NCBI GenBank assembly: GCA_023416875.1
Contig: JAEZGT010000358.1
Coordinates: 1 to 6,168 of the forward strand
Origin: Pseudomonadota bacterium
Lineage (GTDB): Bacteria > Pseudomonadota > Gammaproteobacteria > Pseudomonadales > Cellvibrionaceae
DNA length: 6,168 bases
Direction: 5' to 3'
Shown here: piece by piece, positions 1 through 6,141 of the stretch
How positions within the stretch are numbered: position 1 is the stretch's first letter
Layout: each line of letters begins with the position of its first letter
The notes under the pieces: model-generated
Database searches by the model: none
What the model was told of the DNA's origin: nothing
The model's input: only the letters and a program-made list of their open reading frames with translations
Position numbers and translations under genes: made by a program

Positions 1-680
1 GTCTCCAGCGATCCCGCCTCTGCCACCCCAGGGCGTGCCGCCGTTCGCAGGAATGGGAAAGTGGTGAGGATCTGCTCGCGTATGCAATGGCCCTCCGCCG
101 GCAGTAACACATCCCGATCCAGCAAATCCTCCGCCTGGATTTCCGCCTTGCCAGCAAGAGCATGGCCGGCAGGCACCAACAACACGAATGGCTCTTCGAA
201 CAACACCTGCGTCACTACATCCACTTCGCTGAACGGCGCTGTGACAATCAGGGCGTCCAGATCCCCCTGGCGTAACTTCTTAGCCAAACCCGGGGCGAAA
301 TCTTCTTCCACACGCAGAGGCATCTGCGGTGCGAGGCGCTGCAACAGAGGAATGAACTGCGGCAACAGATAGGGGCCGACGGTTGGCAGCACGCCGACAG
401 ACAGAGGGCCGGTCAATTGATCCATGCCGCTATTGGCAAGATCGCGAATATCGGCCGCCTGCTCCAGAATCCGCCGCGCCCGCTCAAGGATTTGTTCTCC
501 TACCGCCGTAGGATGAACCCGCGATTTGGCGCGCTCAAACAGGGCGACACCCAGCTCGTCCTCCAATTTTTTTACCGCGATACTGAGGGTCGGCTGGCTC
601 ACATGACAGCTTTCCGCCGCGCGGCCAAAATGCTGCTCCTGCGCCAGGGTCACTATGTAGCGCAATTCAGTCAGCGTCAT
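1..680 (-). CDS. oxyR: OxyR-family LysR-type transcriptional regulator, C-terminus cut by window edge
   Basis: This is a DNA-binding regulator of the peroxide-sensing OxyR type. The reverse strand from the ATG at 680-678 stays open to position 1 and gives 226 complete codons of about 300 expected. Residues 1-60 are the winged helix-turn-helix (HFGRAAESCHVSQPTLS, then KKLEDELG), nearly matching Pseudomonas OxyR as I remember it. Residues 90-226 are the start of the effector domain, with VLPTVGPYLLP at 97-107 and EGHCIREQ at 196-203. Numbering runs level with E. coli OxyR: Cys199, Thr100, His198 and Arg201 are kept. Position 208, normally the disulfide-forming Cys, is Phe (TTC at 59-57). Position 129 is Ala instead of Thr and 202 is Glu instead of Asp. 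An in-frame TAA at 689-687 makes 680 the first possible ATG. The gene is divergent from the antiporter gene and may control it. The family call is firm; peroxide sensing is uncertain. Confidence 0.9.
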   Translation of the reverse strand, partial: MTLTELRYIVTLAQEQHFGRAAESCHVSQPTLSIAVKKLEDELGVALFERAKSRVHPTAVGEQILERARRILEQAADIRDLANSGMDQLTGPLSVGVLPTVGPYLLPQFIPLLQRLAPQMPLRVEEDFAPGLAKKLRQGDLDALIVTAPFSEVDVVTQVLFEEPFVLLVPAGHALAGKAEIQAEDLLDRDVLLPAEGHCIREQILTTFPFLRTAARPGVAEAGSLE

Positions 681-725
681 AGCTTTTTATCTCGTTGATT
701 GTCGTCACATCTTGGGCGGTGCTAG

Positions 726-744
726 CCATAGCCAAAATTTATGG
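726..744. promoter_or_regulatory. Possible LysR/OxyR operator upstream of the antiporter promoter
   Basis: The sequence CCATA-N9-TATGG is a 5-bp perfect inverted repeat. Inside it, 728-742 reads ATAG-N7-TTAT, one base off the ATAG-N7-CTAT element known for OxyR sites. It ends eight bases before the proposed -35 box at 753, which is the usual place for a LysR-type activator to bind. Only one such element is visible, whereas an OxyR tetramer normally contacts two spaced by seven bases, and none was found at that spacing on either side. The match is seen directly; use as an operator is inference. Confidence 0.35.
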
Positions 745-752
745 GATTTTAA

Positions 753-781
753 TTGCCGCCGCCACGAACAGCCACTATAAA
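753..781 (+). promoter_or_regulatory. Sigma70-like promoter for the antiporter gene
   Basis: A -35 box TTGCCG (753-758, four of six consensus bases) is followed by a 17-base spacer and a -10 box TATAAA (776-781, five of six). Transcription would start near 788, leaving a leader of about 110 bases before the ATG at 898. This is the best plus-strand promoter match in the 217-base divergent region. I could not place a comparably good minus-strand promoter for the regulator. Confidence 0.45.
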
Positions 782-821
782 TCGCAACAATCCTGCTTGT
801 TGCCGGCAATTGGTCACGCGC

Positions 822-839
822 CATAGCGTTATTCCTATG
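822..839. repeat. CATAG-N8-CTATG inverted repeat in the antiporter leader
   Basis: A perfect 5-bp dyad (CATAG at 822-826, CTATG at 835-839) lies downstream of the proposed transcription start. Its left arm belongs to an 8-base direct repeat, GCCATAGC, found at 820-827 and at 725-732 inside the upstream dyad. The two copies are 95 bases apart, about nine helical turns. The spacing inside this dyad is eight bases, one more than a standard OxyR element. It could be a second binding site for the divergent regulator or chance. Confidence 0.35.
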
Positions 840-897
840 ACTGTCCAATCCAGCTCTCCAAGCTTCGCCTCTCGACACAATAAAAAAGTAGCCCGTC

Positions 898-2187
898 ATG
901 ACCATCGCTCAATTATCGGTAATCTTCTTTCTTCAAATGTTTTTCATTCTCGCCACCTGCGGTTTGGTCGGCTGGTTGGGGCGTAATTATCTGCACCAAC
1001 CGCAGGTGGTGGGTGAAATGATCGCCGGGGTGATTTTAGGACCCTCGCTGTTCGGACTGCTCACGCCCGAGATTCAGAAATTGGTTTTCCCGCCTGAAAC
1101 CAAAGGCGTTTTGTACGTAGGAGCGCAGCTCGGCGTCGGCCTTTATATGTTTCTGGTGGGTCTGGGCTTTCGCAGCGATCACTTCCGCAGCAATGTTCAC
1201 AAAGCCGCCGCTGTATCGATATCCGGCATGGCTGCCCCGTTTGTTGTAGCACTGTTAATCGCGCCTTGGCTGATGACCGTACCCGGCCTCTTTTCGGAAA
1301 GCGCCAGCCGCTTTGACGCCACCCTATTTATGGGCGCCGCTATTGCGATCACTGCCTTCCCGATGCTCGCCCGTATTATTCATGAGCGCGGACTGAGCCA
1401 TACCTCTCTTGGCACCTTATCTCTGTCTGCCGGCGCCATCGATGACGCCGCCGCTTGGTGTATTCTCGCAATCGTGCTTGCCAGCTTCGGCGCCGGGGCC
1501 GGCGTTGCCATCACCGCTATAGTCGGTGGAGCCGTATTTGCGACCGTTGTTATCGTCCTCGGCCCGAAACTTCTCGCCCCCCTGGGCCGCCTTGCAGAAC
1601 GAGATCAAGCGATAGGGCGCCCGCTGAGTCCTACCTTGCTCTCTATCACCTTGATGCTGTTTATGCTCAGCGCTTTTACTGCGGACGCCATTGGCCTGCA
1701 CGCGGTTTTTGGCGGCTTCCTTCTAGGTACGGTCATGCCGAGAGGTGCATTGAGTGAACAGGTCAAACGCCTCCTAGAACCATTCACAGTCGTACTGCTC
1801 CTGCCGATGTTCTTTACCTACTCAGGACTCAATACACAGTTGACCATGGTGAACAACGTGCAACTGCTGTTGATTGCAGGCGTCGTGCTCACGGGATCGA
1901 TCCTCGCCAAATTTGGCGCCTGCTGGGCAGCGGCACGCTTGTGTGGACAAGATAATCGCACAGCCCTTGGCGTCGGCGCGCTGATGAATGCCCGGGGTTT
2001 GATGGAGCTGATCATTATCAATATAGGCTTGCAGGCGGGCGTTATCGGCCCCGCGCTGTTCTCCATGCTGGTAATGATGGCCATAGTGACAACGCTGATG
2101 GCATCTCCACTGTTCGAGCTAGTCTATGGACGTCGAGCAAGAGCGGATGGCGAATTAGAAGCAGTGGGCAGTTCGCCCGCGATTTGA
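898..2187 (+). CDS. CPA2-type cation:proton antiporter, membrane domain only
   Basis: This is an inner-membrane exchanger of Na+ and/or K+ for H+ (Na+/H+ exchanger fold, KefB/NapA/CHX relatives). The 429 residues are almost wholly hydrophobic, with about 12-13 membrane segments between residues 5 and 410. Family marks are PQVVGEMIAGVILGPSLFG (35-53), ITAFPMLARI (151-160), the ion-binding Asp182-Asp183 in GAIDDAAAW, HAVFGGFLLG (268-277), Lys338 in AKFGA, and Arg366 in NARGLMELIIINIGL. An Asp-Asp pair is known in electrogenic members such as NapA; Kef channels have Gln-Asp. No RCK/TrkA-N domain follows, so it is not a full KefB/KefC. An in-frame TAG at 889-891 excludes an earlier start; the ribosome binding site is poor. 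The gene is divergent from the OxyR-like regulator and converges on otsA. Ion specificity cannot be read from sequence. Confidence 0.9.
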   Translation: MTIAQLSVIFFLQMFFILATCGLVGWLGRNYLHQPQVVGEMIAGVILGPSLFGLLTPEIQKLVFPPETKGVLYVGAQLGVGLYMFLVGLGFRSDHFRSNVHKAAAVSISGMAAPFVVALLIAPWLMTVPGLFSESASRFDATLFMGAAIAITAFPMLARIIHERGLSHTSLGTLSLSAGAIDDAAAWCILAIVLASFGAGAGVAITAIVGGAVFATVVIVLGPKLLAPLGRLAERDQAIGRPLSPTLLSITLMLFMLSAFTADAIGLHAVFGGFLLGTVMPRGALSEQVKRLLEPFTVVLLLPMFFTYSGLNTQLTMVNNVQLLLIAGVVLTGSILAKFGACWAAARLCGQDNRTALGVGALMNARGLMELIIINIGLQAGVIGPALFSMLVMMAIVTTLMASPLFELVYGRRARADGELEAVGSSPAI

Positions 2188-2191
2188 GTCT

Positions 2192-3574
2192 TTATCGGTT
2201 GGCGGCCGCCTGCAGATCGCGCAGAAAGGTCGCCTGCCAAGTATGGATATTGTGCGTTCGAAGCACATTCATCATATGTCTCCAACGATCCGTGCGTTCG
2301 TCCAGCGGCATACGCAGTGCCTCCGCCAAGCTCTTCGCTACATTGGCGATATCGTATGGATTTACCTTTACAGCGGCATCCAGTTCATCCGCCGCCCCCG
2401 CCATATGAGATAACACCAACACACCGGGATCTTCGGGATCCTGCGCCGCCACATATTCCTTGGCAACCAAGTTCATACCGTCGCGCAGCGGCGTTACCAG
2501 ACCGACTCTGGCGCGGTTATACATCGCCAGAATGGTATTACGACGAAAACCTCGGTTCAGGTAGCGCAGCGGCATCCAATCGAAATCCGCATAACCTCCG
2601 AGAATGTGTCCGACGTGCCGATCAATGGTTTGCGCCAAATCCCGGTAAGCTTCCACATCCCCCCGCGATACCGGCGCAATCTGCAAATACACCACTTGGC
2701 GCAGAAATTCCGGGTAGTTTTTCAGCAGCCGCTCATACGCCTGCAGGCGCTGGGCGAGCCCCTTGGAGTAATCAAGGCGGTCCACGCCGATAATCAGCTG
2801 CCGCTCCGACAGACTGGAATTCAACCGTTTGAACTCCTCCGACGCCTCACCACTTTTGCTCACTGCACGTAACGCTTCGGTCTCGATGCTGATTGGATAG
2901 ACGCCAGCGGTGCACGTCAGACCGCCAAAGCGATAACGATTACCCGGCAGCGCCTCGCCCTTGAGACCATAGCCGATGCTCATGTAAAAGCCGCGATAAT
3001 CCGCCTCCGTCTGGAAACCCACCAGATCGTAGGACATCAACGCCAGCAGAATTTCCTTGAAATCCGGCACTGTGCGCAGCAGATCCAACGGTGGAAACGG
3101 CGTGTGTAGGAAAAAACCTATGGCGCATTTCACTCCCGCGTCGCGCAGCATTTTGCCCATGGGGATCAGGTGATAATCATGAATCCAGATGACGTCATCA
3201 GGTCGCAACAAGGGTAGCAGGCGCTGCGCCATTTTCTGGTTAACACTGAGATAGCCCTGATAATCCGCGCCGTCGTAAGACATAAGATCAGGTCGTTGAT
3301 GAAACAACGGCCAGAGCACACTATTGGCAAAACCTTTGTAGTATTGGCCGTACTCCGTGGGCTTGAGACTGACCGTGGCGTAATCGATTTTGCCCACCGT
3401 TTCGAGCTTCGGTGTCGAATCCTCACGGCTCTCGACCTTGCCATTCCATCCAAACCATAGGCCGCCATCGCGGCTCATGGCAGCCATCACCCCTACTGCT
3501 AAGCCGCCTTTGGAGCCACTGCTGGCGGAATCCGCTTTGGTTACCCGATTGGATACCACCACCAACCGACTCAT
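2192..3574 (-). CDS. otsA: Alpha,alpha-trehalose-phosphate synthase (UDP-forming)
   Basis: This cytoplasmic GT20 (GT-B fold) enzyme makes trehalose-6-phosphate from UDP-glucose and glucose-6-phosphate. At 460 residues it is close to the 474 of E. coli OtsA and looks complete. Visible family marks are VVVSNR with Arg10, the GGLAVG loop at 23-28, Trp40, NSVLWPLFH with Trp88, WIHDYHL with Asp133, the HTPFPP segment at 157-162, VDRLDYSKG with Arg266 and Lys271, and the nucleotide-sugar site LRDGMNLVAKE at 363-373. It is the last gene of the otsB-GH15-otsA operon. Its ATG (3574-3572) overlaps the GH15 stop as ATGA, with a GGGAG ribosome binding site eight bases upstream, so translational coupling is likely. 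Its stop lies four bases from the convergent antiporter stop. Confidence 0.97.
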   Translation of the reverse strand: MSRLVVVSNRVTKADSASSGSKGGLAVGVMAAMSRDGGLWFGWNGKVESREDSTPKLETVGKIDYATVSLKPTEYGQYYKGFANSVLWPLFHQRPDLMSYDGADYQGYLSVNQKMAQRLLPLLRPDDVIWIHDYHLIPMGKMLRDAGVKCAIGFFLHTPFPPLDLLRTVPDFKEILLALMSYDLVGFQTEADYRGFYMSIGYGLKGEALPGNRYRFGGLTCTAGVYPISIETEALRAVSKSGEASEEFKRLNSSLSERQLIIGVDRLDYSKGLAQRLQAYERLLKNYPEFLRQVVYLQIAPVSRGDVEAYRDLAQTIDRHVGHILGGYADFDWMPLRYLNRGFRRNTILAMYNRARVGLVTPLRDGMNLVAKEYVAAQDPEDPGVLVLSHMAGAADELDAAVKVNPYDIANVAKSLAEALRMPLDERTDRWRHMMNVLRTHNIHTWQATFLRDLQAAANR

Positions 3575-5373
3575 AGCGAAGACTCCCAGGATTTACTAAG
3601 AACACGGGCGCTGTTGATGATGCCAACCATGCTGTAGGTCTGCGGGAAATTGCCCCACAACTCGCCGGTTTTCGGATTGATGTCCTCAGATAAAAGCCCC
3701 AACTGATTGCGGCGGCTCAGCAGCTCTTCGAAAAGTTCGCGCGCCTCGTCATGGCGGCCCGCAGCGGCGAGGGCATCTATGTACCAGAAGGAGCAAATAG
3801 TGAAGGCATTTTCAGGAGCGCCGAAATCGTCCTCCACCACATAGCGGAATAAATAACGACCTTCCGGTTTCAGCACTTTTTCAACCGCCGCAAGTGTACC
3901 GATAAAGCGCGGGTCCTTGCCGTCGATATAGCCAAGTTCAAATGCCAACAGAAGACTCGCGTCCATCGTATCTCCGTCCCAAGTAGCGGTATAGCTGTTG
4001 AGCTCGGTATTAAAACCGTGTTTTTCGATAGCCGCGCGAATGCGTTCTGCCGCTTCGCACCAATAAGATTGACGCTCTGGCAAACCGAGGCGTCCGGCTA
4101 TTTTCGCCAAACGATCCGTCGCAGCCCAACACATCATGCTGGAAAATGTGTGAACATGCTGTCGACCGCGCAATTCCCATAAGCCCGCATCAGGCTGATC
4201 AAAAGACGCCAACGCTTTATGGCCAACTTTTTCCAGTAATTGAAACAAACCTTGATCACCGCGGCGGCGGATGCGCTCGTCAAAAAACATTTGCGTAACC
4301 GACAATATGACGGCGCCGTAAACGTCGTGCTGCACCTGCTCCGCCGCCTGATTGCCAATCCGCACAGGTCCCATACCACGATAACCAGGAAGATGAGTGG
4401 CTATTTTCTCCGGCATTGAACGAGTGCCATTGATACAAAATACCGGCTGCAATGGTTGGTCATCCATGGACGCCACTATATTCACTAAATATTGCAGGTA
4501 CTGCTCCATGGTTTGCGTCGCGCCGAGACGATTGAGCGCATGCACAGTGAAAAAGCTGTCACGTAGCCAACAAAAACGATAATCCCAGTTGCGCTGGGTA
4601 TGCTCCGCCTCCGGAATAGAAGTCGTCATCGCAGCGACAATAGCCCCGGTATCTTCGTATGCACTGAGCTTGAGCGTTATTGCTGCGCGAATGACCGCCT
4701 CTTGCCACTCAAACGGGATTGCCAAATAACGCGACCAGTCGAACCAATAATGTTCCGTCTCCTGTAAAAAGCGTTCACCCAATTGCGATAAGGATTCCTG
4801 AATGGAATCATCACTGCTTAACAACAAATAATGGGTCCCGTCGAGCACATAAAATTGCTCGTCCATAATCGCAGTGACAGATAATGTGGCACTCAAGCGC
4901 AAGGATGGCTTATTGTCCGCAACGAACCGTATATGATTGCTGCCCTGAATTTTTTTGTAGGCAATCTCACCGTATGAAGCTGCAGGTCGCAATCGGACAC
5001 GCAATTTTGGCGAGAGGATCGGCACTAATTTGCGGACGATGGTCATGGGCCGATAAATGCGGCCAAACTGCTTAAAGCGCGGAATAAAATCCGTAATGAT
5101 GACGCCGTTGCCATGGGTGTCGTATAACGTGGTAATCAGCACAGCAGTATTTTTTTCATACGTCTGCTCGCTATGACTGAAGTCTTCTAGGTCAATGGCA
5201 AAGACACCTGACATGGAATCAGTGTGGTCATCTTTCAACAAGGAGCAGAAGACAGGGTCGCCATCAAATCTCGGCATACAACACCAGACAATTTCAGCTT
5301 GTCTGCTGACCAACGCACCGATGGTGCAGTTGCCAATCAATGCCAGCTCCAAATTTTGTTTAGATGACACCAT
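3571..5373 (-). CDS. GH15 family glycoside hydrolase (glucoamylase/trehalase-like)
   Basis: This predicted inverting alpha-glucosidase has 600 residues, full length for bacterial GH15. Residues 1-210 form the trehalase-like beta-sandwich (IGNCTIGALVSRQAEIVWC, PRFDGDPVF). Residues 220-600 form the (alpha/alpha)6 catalytic barrel. Marks include TGAIVAAMTTSIPE (242-255), NWDYRFCWLRD (262-272), PDAGLWELRG with the likely general acid Glu400, NAFTICSFWYIDALAAAGR (522-540), and GLLSEDINPKTGELWGNFPQ with the likely general base Glu563. There is no signal peptide, so it is cytoplasmic. The in-frame TAG directly before the ATG (5376-5374) fixes the start. The gene lies between otsB and otsA, an order I recall from other proteobacteria such as Xanthomonas. 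GH15 includes glucoamylases, glucodextranases and mycobacterial-type trehalases; the family call is firm, but trehalose versus malto-oligosaccharide as substrate is unresolved. Confidence 0.93.
   Translation of the reverse strand: MVSSKQNLELALIGNCTIGALVSRQAEIVWCCMPRFDGDPVFCSLLKDDHTDSMSGVFAIDLEDFSHSEQTYEKNTAVLITTLYDTHGNGVIITDFIPRFKQFGRIYRPMTIVRKLVPILSPKLRVRLRPAASYGEIAYKKIQGSNHIRFVADNKPSLRLSATLSVTAIMDEQFYVLDGTHYLLLSSDDSIQESLSQLGERFLQETEHYWFDWSRYLAIPFEWQEAVIRAAITLKLSAYEDTGAIVAAMTTSIPEAEHTQRNWDYRFCWLRDSFFTVHALNRLGATQTMEQYLQYLVNIVASMDDQPLQPVFCINGTRSMPEKIATHLPGYRGMGPVRIGNQAAEQVQHDVYGAVILSVTQMFFDERIRRRGDQGLFQLLEKVGHKALASFDQPDAGLWELRGRQHVHTFSSMMCWAATDRLAKIAGRLGLPERQSYWCEAAERIRAAIEKHGFNTELNSYTATWDGDTMDASLLLAFELGYIDGKDPRFIGTLAAVEKVLKPEGRYLFRYVVEDDFGAPENAFTICSFWYIDALAAAGRHDEARELFEELLSRRNQLGLLSEDINPKTGELWGNFPQTYSMVGIINSARVLSKSWESSL
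3583..3587 (-). promoter_or_regulatory. Ribosome binding site of otsA inside the GH15 gene
   Basis: On the minus strand GGGAG lies eight bases before the otsA ATG and within the last codons of the GH15 gene. It supports the ATG at 3574 as the true otsA start and allows re-initiation by ribosomes finishing GH15. Confidence 0.6.
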
Positions 5374-5378
5374 CTATG

Positions 5379-5384
5379 ACCTCC
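5379..5384 (-). promoter_or_regulatory. Strong ribosome binding site of the GH15 gene
   Basis: On the minus strand GGAGGT lies five bases before the ATG at 5373. It is the best Shine-Dalgarno match in the window and settles the GH15 start. Its strength suggests that GH15 is translated independently of otsB. Confidence 0.8.
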
Positions 5385-5409
5385 ATTTACCTGAGTACGA
5401 CGCGTATGT

Positions 5410-5421
5410 ATGCACGTGCAT
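5410..5421. repeat. 12-bp perfect palindrome between otsB and the GH15 gene
   Basis: ATGCACGTGCAT is a perfect 12-bp palindrome that starts directly after the otsB stop codon, in the 48-base gap before the GH15 gene. It has no loop and, read along the operon, no following T-run, so it does not look like an intrinsic terminator. It could be a protein-binding site, an RNA processing hairpin or chance. Confidence 0.4.
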
Positions 5422-6141
5422 TTAATTTTTTGCAAAAAGATCTGCAAGATATCGCCTGACGCCGGCCACGCTTTCTATGCGCTGCTGCGCCGAAGTCATA
5501 CCTCCTCCGACCTTGCAAGATACCCCGTGGTTCGCATTGACCCACTGAAAAGCATCCTCATCGGTCGTATCGTCTCCGATATAGACAGGCAAGCGCCCAG
5601 CAAAAGGGGGCATTTGCATAAATCGCGCTACCGCTTTTCCTTTATCCATACCCTTTGGCTGAATTTCGCGCACACAATTGCCATAAATCACGCGGAGCCC
5701 AGCGAGAGCTTCAATATGAGAAGCAATAAATTGATCGACGTTTTTTTTCATTTCCGGATGCTGGCGAAAATGCAGTGCGACGGAGTGTCCTTTATTCTCG
5801 AATAACAAGTTATGCAGGCGCGCAAAATCGATAAGTAATTCTGCCGCGACAGCAAAATCAGGCGAATGCCGCTCATCTATTTGATAATTACCGCCGACAC
5901 GCCACTCGGCACCGTGTCCACCAGCCAAAGGAATATGCGGAAGGTCAAGCAGGGAATCTAATGATGCGATAGATCTGCCGGAAATCAACGCGAGAGCTCC
6001 ATTCAGCTCTGCATACAAATGCTCCAGAAGATCTGGCAAATAAGAGGGAATAAAAACCGACTCAGGTTGGTCAGCAAACTCAACCAAAGTCCCGTCAAAA
6101 TCCAAAAATAGCGCGTTTGACGTGCGAGAAATTGTCAGCAT
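5422..6141 (-). CDS. otsB: Trehalose-6-phosphate phosphatase
   Basis: This cytoplasmic HAD-superfamily phosphatase removes phosphate from trehalose-6-phosphate and completes OtsA's pathway. The 239 residues are slightly fewer than the 266 of E. coli OtsB, but all HAD motifs are present. Motif I is LDFDGTLV with nucleophile Asp14 and acid/base Asp16; motif II is LISGRS with Ser54; a Lys at 163 or 168 serves motif III; motif IV is GDDTTDEDAF (189-198), which binds Mg2+. The cap domain lies around 80-170 and includes GGHGAEWR and the ENKGHSVALHFRQHP segment, which E. coli OtsB resembles. An in-frame TGA four codons upstream makes 6141 the first possible ATG, with a modest GAAG ribosome binding site. 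It is the first operon gene inside the window, 48 bases before GH15. An A8 run codes for residues 131-134. Confidence 0.95.
   Translation of the reverse strand: MLTISRTSNALFLDFDGTLVEFADQPESVFIPSYLPDLLEHLYAELNGALALISGRSIASLDSLLDLPHIPLAGGHGAEWRVGGNYQIDERHSPDFAVAAELLIDFARLHNLLFENKGHSVALHFRQHPEMKKNVDQFIASHIEALAGLRVIYGNCVREIQPKGMDKGKAVARFMQMPPFAGRLPVYIGDDTTDEDAFQWVNANHGVSCKVGGGMTSAQQRIESVAGVRRYLADLFAKN

Noticed and set aside
61..372. Plus-strand open frame of 103 codons
   Set aside because: It is the antisense shadow of the OxyR-like gene, which has clear family motifs on the minus strand; its own product is low-complexity and Ser/Arg/Asn-rich.
753..986. Plus-strand open frame, including an internal ATG at 837, as a leader peptide for the antiporter
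   Set aside because: There is no ribosome binding site, it overlaps the proposed promoter and the antiporter start, and it has no recognisable composition; an upstream regulatory ORF from 837 cannot be supported.
2164..2180. Stem GTGGGC-AGTTC-GCCCGC as a terminator for the antiporter
   Set aside because: The stem is six pairs with a G-T wobble, lies within the coding end, and the sequence after it has no T-run.
898..2187. Antiporter as KefB/KefC glutathione-gated potassium efflux
   Set aside because: It has Asp-Asp instead of Gln-Asp at the ion site and lacks the RCK domain; total length is well short of Kef proteins.
2201..2210. Perfect palindrome GGCGGCCGCC
   Set aside because: It encodes the Ala-rich end of OtsA and is of the length and composition expected by chance in GC-rich codons.
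2317..2793. Plus-strand open frame of 158 codons opposite otsA
   Set aside because: Pro/Arg/Ser-rich shadow of the well-conserved otsA coding sequence.
3571..5373. GH15 protein as a secreted starch-degrading glucoamylase
   Set aside because: The N-terminus has no signal peptide and starts directly into the trehalase-like domain, and the operon is for cytoplasmic trehalose metabolism.
5410..5805. Plus-strand open frame of 131 codons opposite otsB
   Set aside because: Antisense to otsB, whose HAD motifs are unmistakable; no ribosome binding site or family resemblance.
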